Part shown: piece by piece, positions 9,201 to 18,250 of the stretch
How positions within the stretch are numbered: the first letter of the stretch is position 1
Layout of the letters: each line of letters begins with the position of its first letter
NCBI GenBank assembly: GCA_023379055.1
Contig: JAMCSX010000013.1
Coordinates: 1 to 34,266 of the forward strand
Length of the DNA: 34,266 nt
Reading direction: 5' to 3'
DNA from: Candidatus Martarchaeota archaeon
GTDB taxonomy: Archaea > Micrarchaeota > Micrarchaeia > Micrarchaeales > CABMGC01
Program-made: the position numbers and the translations under genes
Notes under the pieces: generated by a model
Told to the model about the DNA's origin: nothing
Databases searched by the model: none
What the model saw: only the letters and a program-made list of their open reading frames with translations

Positions 9201-9284
9201 TAGATCCCGCTGCTCAGTTCGTCAGTTCCATAGCAAAGTTTTTAAACTGTTCCGAACATAATATACGCGTTAAAGGTTGAGAAA

Positions 9285-9686
9285 ATGGCTCTAATGAACT
9301 GGATAAAAAGATTGTATCTATTGGTATACGTTGCAATGTTCGGGTCCCTGATGTTGTCAGTTGCATATGCTCAGGCCACCACTGCCTTAGGAACCCCAAA
9401 TGCTGGAGTGACTTCCGCTTTGAGTTCTTCATTGTGTACAATAGTCGCTACAGTACAGTCAATTGTAACGATAATAGCATTGGTAATGTTCATTCTGGGC
9501 GGCGCACTTTATGCAATTGCACATATGATGCCAGCAGCAGGCAACCTGAAAGGAAACATGCAGGGCTGGGCGCTCGGCATGATAGTTGGCGGTGTAGTCG
9601 GCATAATAATAGTAATCGCAGCCCCTGGCATAATACATCTTATATCCAGCGCAGGAGGCATAGCTGCCGTAGTAACCTGCAGCTGA
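9285..9686 (+). CDS. VirB2/TrbC-like pilin candidate (signal peptide plus two TM helices)
   Basis: Signal peptide ...LLVYVAMFGSLMLSVAYAQA; then QSIVTIIALVMFILGGALYAIAHMMPAAGNLKGNMQGWALGMIVGGVVGIIIVIAAPGIIHLI, matching VirB2/TrbC size and topology; TATA-like TTTTTAAAC upstream. Confidence 0.6.
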   Translation: MALMNWIKRLYLLVYVAMFGSLMLSVAYAQATTALGTPNAGVTSALSSSLCTIVATVQSIVTIIALVMFILGGALYAIAHMMPAAGNLKGNMQGWALGMIVGGVVGIIIVIAAPGIIHLISSAGGIAAVVTCS

Positions 9687-9734
9687 TATCTGCCAGAGTC
9701 AAGTCGAAGTTTATAGGATGAGTCGGGCAATGAG

Positions 9735-11585
9735 ATGCCGGAGAAAGTACTGGGTGCAGGTAAATACGGCCTGACACTGTCCTTTCTTCTATTTGTGGCA
9801 GTGCTGGACTACTGGTTTCCATCGTTCTCTACATATGGGTCTGCAGTAGTGCTGTCCTTCACATTTCTCATCATATTCTATGCAACTGCATGCGGCTTGT
9901 ACAAGTCCAGGCCAAGCCGGACCCTTGGCCTGCTCATAAGCATATCCTTTGTGCTGTCCATCGCATTATTCCTCCTGGCTACCTTCGGATATGTACTCAT
10001 GGGCATGGCCTCTGCGCATGAAATCTACTTTATTGAAAATCTGGTAGTATTCTTCATGATGCTTTTTCTGCTTTTCTTCATACTTGAGGTATATTTTTAT
10101 ACCCGTAATAAATGGACAAGGGTATTCATACTGCTAATCGCAGTAATCCTGGTCGTATTGTATTTCTCAAACGTCAGGTATATAGCTGACGATGAGACAA
10201 CGCTCTCCTATTACGGCCTTGCCAGTTTCCTAAACGGATCCAATCCATATTCACAGTCTTTCTCTGCCATACTATATAACCTGCACGAATCCAGCGGACT
10301 TGTGGCAAGCATAAGCACAAGCAACAGGATAGCAGGGAGCATACAGTATCCTGCGCTGTTCTTTCTAATCAGCCTCCCATTATACCTCCTGGCAAATCCA
10401 ACAGCATCAAACCTGACCGGGAATTTCCTGCATTACCAGGCAATCACGTTCTTCCTGATCTTTATACTGGCGTACCTGCTTGTTGCCGAAAAAGGAAAGA
10501 GGTCTGGGCCGGCAATCTTGGCGTATATCTCGCTGGCACTGCTATTCAATTCGCTCAGCTCAATGCCCGTATTCATCATGGCCGCCTTAATTCTTGTCCA
10601 ATATTCCGATGTGGGCAGCAGGTATTCATGGCTATTCCTCGGGCTTGCAGCCTCAATCCAGGAACAGCTGTGGGTGCTGGTTGCCCTATTTGCAGCGTAT
10701 TCATTCAACACCAAGGGGATCAAGAGGGGGTTCATGGACGTGGCCGGAATTATTGCAGTCTTCATTGCAATAAACGGATATTTCATAATAATGAATCCTG
10801 CAGCGTTCATAAACAACATATTCGGAACTGCAACGAGCCTGTTGCCAAACAGCCTCTCTCCAATAGGGTATGCGCTGATAACATTGCTTAACGTATCATT
10901 GAACACTACTACCTACCTATTTGCCGTATCTATCCTTGCCACAATCCTATTGTCGCTCTATATAAACGAAAAAAAGCTAATACTGATATTCAGCATCATC
11001 CCGTTTCTCTTTCTGGGGCACGGCCTGCTTATGTACTATGTGCTTCCATTAAGCATATTTGCCATCATCTCTGCCATGGGCTTTGAAGAGAAAAGCAGGA
11101 ACCTGCTTAAAAGATCAATCAGCAGATCAGCACCTGCAAAGTATGCATATTATGGCACATTTGCCGCGCTGGCACTCCTGTCTGCCTACATGATACTCGC
11201 ATCGCACGGCACCTATTCCAGCCACGTGGGCATCTCAATCAGCAACATATCGATATCAATGCGCGATCCGAGGACACTGGCATATTCCTCTGATATCCGC
11301 TATGTGCCAGATACCAGCATGAAGCTATCCCTGCTAATACAGGAAAGCGCGGCTGGCAGCGTGGGATACCTCGGCCTATACAACGACAGCATTATAAACA
11401 GCAGTCTCAACTGCAGTTTCCCATGCTCTGTGAATGTGAATATAATAAACCTATCCGGTTCTGGGAACTACAACCTCACTGCCTACCTGCCGGCTAACAT
11501 GCCCACCCCTGCGTACATATCCGCGGTGCTCTACAACACAACCGTCTATTATGCGTCGCCAGCAGTATCATACATCAAATCCTGA
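9735..11585 (+). CDS. Polytopic membrane protein, GT-C-like glycosyltransferase candidate
   Basis: Many TM helices with extracytoplasmic YIADDETTLSYYGLASFLNGSNPYSQSF loop near the N-terminus and C-terminal soluble domain. Confidence 0.65.
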   Translation: MPEKVLGAGKYGLTLSFLLFVAVLDYWFPSFSTYGSAVVLSFTFLIIFYATACGLYKSRPSRTLGLLISISFVLSIALFLLATFGYVLMGMASAHEIYFIENLVVFFMMLFLLFFILEVYFYTRNKWTRVFILLIAVILVVLYFSNVRYIADDETTLSYYGLASFLNGSNPYSQSFSAILYNLHESSGLVASISTSNRIAGSIQYPALFFLISLPLYLLANPTASNLTGNFLHYQAITFFLIFILAYLLVAEKGKRSGPAILAYISLALLFNSLSSMPVFIMAALILVQYSDVGSRYSWLFLGLAASIQEQLWVLVALFAAYSFNTKGIKRGFMDVAGIIAVFIAINGYFIIMNPAAFINNIFGTATSLLPNSLSPIGYALITLLNVSLNTTTYLFAVSILATILLSLYINEKKLILIFSIIPFLFLGHGLLMYYVLPLSIFAIISAMGFEEKSRNLLKRSISRSAPAKYAYYGTFAALALLSAYMILASHGTYSSHVGISISNISISMRDPRTLAYSSDIRYVPDTSMKLSLLIQESAAGSVGYLGLYNDSIINSSLNCSFPCSVNVNIINLSGSGNYNLTAYLPANMPTPAYISAVLYNTTVYYASPAVSYIKS

Positions 11586-11602
11586 TTCTGCGCGAATCGG
11601 CT

Positions 11603-13018
11603 TTACGTCAGACTCCTGGCATCTGGGACATACACGTCCCAATCATACCCCGTATTATTGATATGGTAATTAGAATCTATCGCGTTTACTATGTTGGGAT
11701 AATAACCGAAACGCCCCATGCCGTTTTCAGGAACCACTATGGCAGCAAAACTGCGGTTTTCTATTCCGTGAACTATGTGTGAGTCATTCCACAATCCGTG
11801 TTCCTGCATTGCCCAGAATTCGCTTGGCTCGAAAAGCAGACTTTTACCTGCCGCCACGTTAACGGCAGGATTCTCGGTTAATATATTTCCTCCCAAAGCC
11901 CTAAGTGATGACCCAACCTCGTAAGCACCCAGATTATAAGATATCGATGCCGGCCAAGCTAAGGTCAGCATATATGCTAAAGAGTATGTGATAGCCAGGG
12001 TAAGTGTATAGGACAATGCGCTATACTTCCCCACTGTCTCCCTTCCAATAAACAAACTCCCCAGTCCAGAGGCCGCAGCTATGATATAAAGAGATAATGG
12101 CGCGAACAGATAAATAGGAGTCGCCTCGGCCTTGCCTGAACTGACTATCAGCATTATGTTGCAAGCTGCTGCGATTGACACCGGCGATCTGATATTCCTC
12201 GAAATCCACGTCCAAGCGAAAAAAGCAAGCGGGATAAACGGGGTAAAAAAGAGCAAAGATAACAGCGTACTAGCTAGATTGGCCCACTCAAACGGGGTGA
12301 TAAACGGCAATATAAATACAGACACTACGTAGCGCCCGCTAGAAACTAGGTTAAGCCATATCACCACAATCAGGCTTGCCGCAACGAAAATGCCGCCGAA
12401 CAGGGCAAGATCGCGCCTTTTGCCGTTCAGGAGCAGATAAATTGCCACCGCAACGGCAAATAATATTGCATCCTGCTTTATAAAGAAGGCCACAAGCAGC
12501 GCCACGGACGCGAATACGACCTGGCGCATTCCCTTGTAATCTATGATTAAAAAAAGCCCAAGAAGGTCGAAGAACAGGGCAGTGGCAGAAGGGTCCGGCA
12601 TCATTCCAAGGTACGGAACTATTAACGATGACAGAAACAGGACTGGCGCAAACAGGCTCAGCAGGCTCTTTCCCTTTAAGATCTTTCTTGTTATGAGATA
12701 CATCATCAGTGCGCTTCCGAGCACAGACGCAAGGCCTATGAATCTCGTATAAAAGTATATGGAGCCTGCACTATATGCCGAGCGCAGCGCCGCGACAAAT
12801 AGATAGTATAGTGGCGGATAATATGTGATTAGGTACGGATAGGAATCGAAGCTTTTATACAGGTAATGCAACTTGGTTAAGACAATCACGCCTTCGCTGT
12901 AATCGATGCTATACTGCAAGTTCAGCACGTTGAGCATACTTAAGAGATTGCCTATGGCCAAAACCAGGAAGAGGAAAAATAGAACTGCAAGTATGATCCT
13001 GAAAATTCCCGTCCCCAT
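11603..13018 (-). CDS. Polytopic membrane protein, GT-C/PMT-like glycosyltransferase candidate
   Basis: LQYSIDYSEGVIVLTKLHYLYKSFDSYPYLITYYPPLYYLFVAALRS loop followed by many TM helices, typical GT-C layout. Confidence 0.7.
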   Translation of the reverse strand: MGTGIFRIILAVLFFLFLVLAIGNLLSMLNVLNLQYSIDYSEGVIVLTKLHYLYKSFDSYPYLITYYPPLYYLFVAALRSAYSAGSIYFYTRFIGLASVLGSALMMYLITRKILKGKSLLSLFAPVLFLSSLIVPYLGMMPDPSATALFFDLLGLFLIIDYKGMRQVVFASVALLVAFFIKQDAILFAVAVAIYLLLNGKRRDLALFGGIFVAASLIVVIWLNLVSSGRYVVSVFILPFITPFEWANLASTLLSLLFFTPFIPLAFFAWTWISRNIRSPVSIAAACNIMLIVSSGKAEATPIYLFAPLSLYIIAAASGLGSLFIGRETVGKYSALSYTLTLAITYSLAYMLTLAWPASISYNLGAYEVGSSLRALGGNILTENPAVNVAAGKSLLFEPSEFWAMQEHGLWNDSHIVHGIENRSFAAIVVPENGMGRFGYYPNIVNAIDSNYHINNTGYDWDVYVPDARSLT

Positions 13019-13089
13019 AGAGCGCCATCCCGATTATTCAAGATACTGGAGCAAAAGATATATATCTGCCACACCGTATCTATGCGCAG

Positions 13090-14151
13090 GTGCTTTGCAT
13101 GAGAAGGCTGTTAAGTCTGGGCTATTCGGCACTGGCATCCAATTTCAGGCCGCTGACCAAACCCTATAAACTGAATTACGCAGTAACGCTATCGTGCCAG
13201 TCACAGTGCCGTACCTGCAACATCTGGTCATTAAGGCCAAAGGGAGAGCTGGACATAGGCGAAATAAGGGAATTTGCCAAGAAGAACAGCTACTTCAAAT
13301 GGATAGCCCTGACCGGCGGTGAGCCGTTCCTGAGGAGCGATATTGTAGATATTGTGCAGGCATTCAGCGAAAGCTGCAGAAGCCTGTATCTGCTGACAGT
13401 CCCTACAAACTCCCTTTGCAATGCAGACAAGGTCTTGGGCCGGATCTCCCAGATTGCAGAACTTAAGGTGCCTAGGATTGCAATAACCCTCAGCCTTGAC
13501 GGCTATAGGGAATTGCATGACAGTATCAGGGGAATACCTGGAAATTATGATAGAGTGATGACGCTATATAAAGGCCTGAGGGAGCTGAAGGAAAAGCACC
13601 GTGGCATATCCACCTTCTTTGGCTATACAATCAGCAGATTTAATGAAGGCAACCTTATAAAGACTGTTGAGAGGGTAGGGAAAGAGCTTCCCGGAGTAAA
13701 ATACAGTGATTTTCACATAAATCTGGCACAGACCTCCGATAATTATTACAGAAACGGCGGGGCGGCAATAACCTGTAGGAAAGATATTGCAACATCTGAA
13801 ATTGAAGAGATCATGAAGAGAACAAAGCCGAGTCTGGACCCCATGCATGTGCTGGAAGGGGCATTTATGTCCGGGCTTCTGGAATTTGTCAGGACAGATA
13901 GGCAGCCCTGCAAGAGCATGAGCCTGAACGCCTCCTTGTTCATGGACAGCGTGGGCAGTATATACCCATCAATAATGTGGGACAGAAAACTGGGCAACAT
14001 ACGCAATATAAACTATGACCTTTCAGGCATCTGGCACAGTGCACAGGCGGAAGAGATAAGGCAGAGTATATCGGAGGGAAAGGAGCCACGGCAATGGACA
14101 TCCTGCGAAGCGTACCAGTCCCTAGCGGCGCATGCGCTGAACATGCTATAA
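13090..14151 (+). CDS. Radical SAM protein
   Basis: NYAVTLSCQSQCRTCNIW (CxxxCxxC), WIALTGGEPFLRSDI, ITLSLDG; Cys-containing C-terminal region. Confidence 0.9.
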   Translation: MLCMRRLLSLGYSALASNFRPLTKPYKLNYAVTLSCQSQCRTCNIWSLRPKGELDIGEIREFAKKNSYFKWIALTGGEPFLRSDIVDIVQAFSESCRSLYLLTVPTNSLCNADKVLGRISQIAELKVPRIAITLSLDGYRELHDSIRGIPGNYDRVMTLYKGLRELKEKHRGISTFFGYTISRFNEGNLIKTVERVGKELPGVKYSDFHINLAQTSDNYYRNGGAAITCRKDIATSEIEEIMKRTKPSLDPMHVLEGAFMSGLLEFVRTDRQPCKSMSLNASLFMDSVGSIYPSIMWDRKLGNIRNINYDLSGIWHSAQAEEIRQSISEGKEPRQWTSCEAYQSLAAHALNML

Positions 14152-14410
14152 CACTTCAAACCATCCGCAGTCCCTGGAGCCACTTATTCACGGCCGCGCA
14201 AAATCCGCATGCTTTAGGCCGGCATAATTAATCTTTTCTCCTGACCCTGATACTGCAACAGACTAGCGGCTGGGCATAAGCCTGCGCGATCCGGAATTAT
14301 TCGGTCCGCAGCAGATCAGGCAAAGTTTTCAGATTCCAGGTTCCGGGCGCGCTTGGCATAGCGTTTTCCGAAGCCATTGTCCGAATTGAACCGACGGGCA
14401 TATATTTTTA

Positions 14411-15829
14411 ACAACGTGAGCGGGAAATCCCACATCCTTCAGGGGTGGGATGAGAGCGAACCGCAGATAAGCATATAAAGATAGATCGAGATAAAAATAG
14501 AGGAACAAAAGGGAGCGTAATGGAACTGACAAGAGCCTACAAATTCAGGATCTATCCTGATGCCACAAGGCAGGCAGAGATAGACGAAAGGCTAGTCCTT
14601 GCACAACAGTTCTACAACAAGATTCTTGAGAAGTCAGTTGCATCTTATAGGAATGGAAAGACAAAGGTATCTATTGCTCAGTTCAACAAGTTCGTCAAGG
14701 AAATAATCCAAGAGGACAAGAGATACCTGAAATTGTATTCGCAGACAAGATGCGAGATAGAATACAGGCTTATGAAGGCATATCAGAACTTCTTCAGGAG
14801 GCTCAAGGAAGGAAACAGAAAAGCAGGCTTTCCAAGATTCAGGTCAAGGGACAGGTACAAATCATTGACATACCCGCAGGACAACGGTTCCTTCTCCATT
14901 GAAAAGATAAAGAAAGAGGACAGGCTCAGGGTTTCACGAATCGGAACAATGAAGATTGAATTTCATAGGCCTATAGGAGGAAAAATAAAGATGCTTTCGA
15001 TAAAACGTGAGGCAGGCAATTATTATGCAATCTTTATAACTTCAACTGAAACTGCAATTCCAAAAGTAAAGGATACTGCACCGGTTGGGATTGACATGGG
15101 ATTAAATACGTTTGCGATGCTTTCCGACTTCACTAAAATCGAGAAACCCAAGTTCGCAAGGAAAAAGGAAAGGAAGCTTGCGCACTGGCAAAGGATCATC
15201 GCAAAGAAGGACGAAGTCGCAAAGAGGCAGAAACGGGGCAAATACACGAGTAACAGGAGAAGGGCAGTCATAAGGCTTCAGGATGCATGGAACGACGTGA
15301 ACAACCAGAACGACGACTTCATGCAGAAGGCTACTACCAATCTCGTAGATTCTGGAGAATACACCTCTTTCAAAATGGAGGCACTGCAACCGCAGAATAT
15401 GATGAAGAATCACAATCTCGCAAGGTCAATCGGCGAGGCATCATGGTCGAAATTCAGGCAAATCCTCTCATACAAGGCTGAAAGTGCCGGTATGGAGGTG
15501 AATCTTGTAGATCCAAGGGACACGACGCAGGAATGCAGCATCTGCCATAACGTAAAGAAAGGAAGGGAAAAATTGGCCCTGAAGGACAGAATATACCAAT
15601 GCTATGCCTGCGGAATGCGGATGAACAGGGGCTTGAACTCTGCGAGAGTCATAAATTACAGGCCGATACTTGAAAAAGCTAGGGAGGGACACTCCCGAAG
15701 TAACGCCTTTGGAGGCGCAGCCTCTACATTCCAAAAGGGAATGCAAACTACGCCAGTGAATCAGGAACATACCCTGCCTCGTTTCGATGCAGGGGAAGCC
15801 CACACGATTTATCGGTGGGAGGATGTCAC
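14411..15829 (+). mobile_element. IS200/IS605-type tnpB-only element (no tnpA in window); left boundary approximate
   Basis: Left hairpin ATCCCACATCCTTCAGGGGTGGGAT at 14427-14451, tnpB ORF, right hairpin CCCACACGATTTATCGGTGGG at 15799-15819, conserved terminus AGGATGTCAC shared with window-start copy. Confidence 0.75.
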
Positions 15830-15836
15830 CTTTTGA
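14520..15836 (+). CDS. tnpB: TnpB-family RNA-guided nuclease homologue, RuvC-III Asp replaced by Gly
   Basis: VGIDMGLNTFAMLSDF (RuvC-I), YTSFKMEALQPQNMM (RuvC-II Glu), CSICH...CYACG zinc finger, then MRMNRGLNSARVI where R-D-x-N is canonical. Confidence 0.92.
   Translation: MELTRAYKFRIYPDATRQAEIDERLVLAQQFYNKILEKSVASYRNGKTKVSIAQFNKFVKEIIQEDKRYLKLYSQTRCEIEYRLMKAYQNFFRRLKEGNRKAGFPRFRSRDRYKSLTYPQDNGSFSIEKIKKEDRLRVSRIGTMKIEFHRPIGGKIKMLSIKREAGNYYAIFITSTETAIPKVKDTAPVGIDMGLNTFAMLSDFTKIEKPKFARKKERKLAHWQRIIAKKDEVAKRQKRGKYTSNRRRAVIRLQDAWNDVNNQNDDFMQKATTNLVDSGEYTSFKMEALQPQNMMKNHNLARSIGEASWSKFRQILSYKAESAGMEVNLVDPRDTTQECSICHNVKKGREKLALKDRIYQCYACGMRMNRGLNSARVINYRPILEKAREGHSRSNAFGGAASTFQKGMQTTPVNQEHTLPRFDAGEAHTIYRWEDVTF
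15700..15829 (+). ncRNA. Putative omega RNA / right-end RNA scaffold overlapping tnpB 3' end
   Basis: Established TnpB biology: guide RNA scaffold derives from RE; the RE hairpin is present here. 5' boundary is a guess. Confidence 0.4.
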
Positions 15837-15857
15837 TCTGCATATTAATCCGGTGTA

Positions 15858-16595
15858 TTGTTGTCTGTACTTAATGAGTCATGGAATCTTTACAGGGACA
15901 AGATAAGCCTTGCACTGATATTCTCAATACCTTTTATCATAGCATTCGCCATACCCCTCATTGCGCCTCTTCCAACATACATGAGCGCAGGCGCAATATT
16001 CCTAAGGAGCGCGAGCATATTCGTGAACGGCAATATAGACCCGCTCAGCCTTGCAGTCATAACGCTCTCAACAATATTCTCCCTGCTCTTCCTCAGCTTC
16101 GCATTCGTGCTCATAAGTCTGCTTGTCAAGTCAAGAAGGACCCATTCCAGCACAAAGGCCATGGCGTTCAGGAACATCGAGTCATACATTGGAAAGGTAT
16201 TCTCCATCTTCCTTCTCTACGCCCTGATACTCACATTTGTCAACATAATAGGCTACTCGCTCGGGGCGTCAGCCCTGCTTACCGCAATAGTCGGATTCTT
16301 CCTCTTTGCAATCATATTCTACGCGCCAAGCGCTGTTGTTGTAGACGACAAGAGGGTATGGCGCGCAATAAAGGACAGCGCAAGGCTCGTAGTGCGCGAG
16401 CCGCAGTATTTCATACTGTGGCTTGTGTTGATAACAGTAGTGGTGTCGGTGCTTGACGTGGCATGCATATGGATATTCGGCACGTTCTTGTCAAGGTACG
16501 TTGTGCTAGTCCTCAACTCTCTGTTTGTGGTACCTTTCTTTGTGATCTTCATGGCAGAGGCGTACATGAGCAGATTCAAGCTGCTAAAGCATTGA
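15858..16595 (+). CDS. Polytopic integral membrane protein of unknown function
   Basis: 245 aa, about six TM segments; TTG start only 29 nt after the TnpB element end. Confidence 0.7.
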   Translation: MLSVLNESWNLYRDKISLALIFSIPFIIAFAIPLIAPLPTYMSAGAIFLRSASIFVNGNIDPLSLAVITLSTIFSLLFLSFAFVLISLLVKSRRTHSSTKAMAFRNIESYIGKVFSIFLLYALILTFVNIIGYSLGASALLTAIVGFFLFAIIFYAPSAVVVDDKRVWRAIKDSARLVVREPQYFILWLVLITVVVSVLDVACIWIFGTFLSRYVVLVLNSLFVVPFFVIFMAEAYMSRFKLLKH

Positions 16596-16635
16596 TTTAA
16601 ATATCAGAAAATCCATAATACAATTAGGTGAACGC

Positions 16636-18090
16636 ATGGCAACTAAAGCTGAGGCAAGTCGCTCCGCAGAGCAGGCTGAACCAACGGCAGAAATACCAGT
16701 TACAAGCAAGGCAACGCAGGGAGTAGCAGGTCAGTCTGGGACGGCGTTCCTATTCTGGCTGGAAAACAATTTACGCCCCTCATTTAATGATAATCTCGGT
16801 AGACTAGCTAATGGAGATAAGAGCGTTATAAATGATCTGAATGAGGACATTATGCATGCCCATGCATTTGAAATGGCATTGAGCTCGGAAAATGGGATAA
16901 CCGATAACACCAAATCCGACATCACAAAAATCTTAAACAAAATGGGAGATGATTATCGCAAAGCCTGCAAAGACGCGGGAGTAACTGTCAACAACGTAGA
17001 TATATCGCATATGGATGCAGTTAGCACGCACATAAGGAAAATATTCGATCACGACAAACACTCAGCAGAAGTATTCTCCAACATATCCCTCCTCGGTCCA
17101 GAATACAACGATGTTGCCGGACAGCAAGTGCAAAAAGACATATTGTCCTCTCTTGAAAAGATAGGCATAACAAACAATGGCACATATAACTCATCTAATC
17201 AGGTATACCGGTTCTTTGATAGGTTGGAAGAGATCAAGTCAATTATGCGGAGGGACAGCACACAGTATGGTAATGCCACGGAAACCAGTTCAATAGTACC
17301 GCAGGCAGTACTTGAAATGGATGAAAACGCACCTGCAGGATCTTCAGAGGCTAAACCATGGGCAGCGGCTTCAACTTCTACACAACCTCTGGAGGATAAT
17401 ACACTGCCGGGAGCGGCCAAAACAACTGGAAAAGCGTCTGTAGAAGATTCCCAGCAGCTACTTCTGGACATACTCAAAGACAACGCAAGTAAGCGTGGAA
17501 TTTCAGACTTAAATGATGCATTACAGCGTATAACTTATACCCTTACGGACATAGAGAAGATCTGCCCAAAAATAGAAATAAATGACAATACAGGATACTT
17601 CATCTCCGCAGCGATAAACAAAATAATCAAAGAGAGCGACACTGTGACACTTGACTTCAACGGAGCGAAAGTGGACCATGTGGCACATCATCTCCAGAAA
17701 GGCCATGTAATACTAAACGGCCCCGCAGGAGACTATGTAGGCTGGGGAATGTCCGGCTCCGCCAAACTCACAATCAACGGATCAGCAGGAGACTCTGCAG
17801 GTTTGGTTATGTCCGGCTCTGCATCCCTCACAATAAATGGCTCCGCAGGAAACCGTGCAGGCCAGGGAATGTTCAGATCCGCCAAACTCACAATCAAACA
17901 AAACGCCGGCAATGCTGTGGGGGGCTATTCATCAGGCGGAACAATAGAGATTGAAGGAGACATAGGCAGCATTGCAGATTCCTGCAAAGCAGAGGTATAC
18001 CACAACGAAGAGAAAGTTAGTATCTCTCCTCCCCCTCCATCTAAGCAAGGGACCGAATCCACAGGAGGCGGATCGGCAGAACCCAAATAA
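16636..18090 (+). CDS. Hypothetical protein with C-terminal GXGXG-like beta-helix repeats
   Basis: Repeats NGPAGDYVGWGMSGSAKLTI / NGSAGDSAGLVMSGSASLTI / NGSAGNRAGQGMFRSAKLTI / KQNAGNAVGGYSSGGTIEI resemble the GXGXG domain of glutamate synthase/FwdC; unrelated N-terminal ~340 aa. Confidence 0.75.
   Translation: MATKAEASRSAEQAEPTAEIPVTSKATQGVAGQSGTAFLFWLENNLRPSFNDNLGRLANGDKSVINDLNEDIMHAHAFEMALSSENGITDNTKSDITKILNKMGDDYRKACKDAGVTVNNVDISHMDAVSTHIRKIFDHDKHSAEVFSNISLLGPEYNDVAGQQVQKDILSSLEKIGITNNGTYNSSNQVYRFFDRLEEIKSIMRRDSTQYGNATETSSIVPQAVLEMDENAPAGSSEAKPWAAASTSTQPLEDNTLPGAAKTTGKASVEDSQQLLLDILKDNASKRGISDLNDALQRITYTLTDIEKICPKIEINDNTGYFISAAINKIIKESDTVTLDFNGAKVDHVAHHLQKGHVILNGPAGDYVGWGMSGSAKLTINGSAGDSAGLVMSGSASLTINGSAGNRAGQGMFRSAKLTIKQNAGNAVGGYSSGGTIEIEGDIGSIADSCKAEVYHNEEKVSISPPPPSKQGTESTGGGSAEPK
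17716..17940 (+). repeat. Three 60-nt in-frame tandem repeats plus one degenerate unit inside the GXGXG-like CDS
   Basis: Units start at 17716, 17776, 17836 and 17896, with conserved GCAGGA..., ATGTCCGGCTC and AAACTCACAATC segments. Confidence 0.8.
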
Positions 18091-18198
18091 TTAGCCAACG
18101 CATCGCGTATTCTTCAAACACACGTACGCGCTGGCACACTTGGGATATGTAATGGTCCAGAATCTTCTACACTGGCAGCAGTGCGGCAATTCTCAAAA

Positions 18199-18212
18199 GG
18201 GACCCGAGTCCC
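18199..18212. terminator. Possible hairpin between convergent genes
   Basis: GGGACCCGAGTCCC inverted repeat between the 3' ends of 16636..18090 (+) and the giant ORF (-). Confidence 0.3.
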
Positions 18213-18250
18213 CTATTTCATTCTAGAAATTGGCAGCAGAAGGGCATAAC

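Noticed and set aside
14150-14410. tRNA or structured RNA in the gap between radical SAM and TnpB
   Set aside because: Looked for a cloverleaf/T-arm; no convincing acceptor or T-arm pairing.
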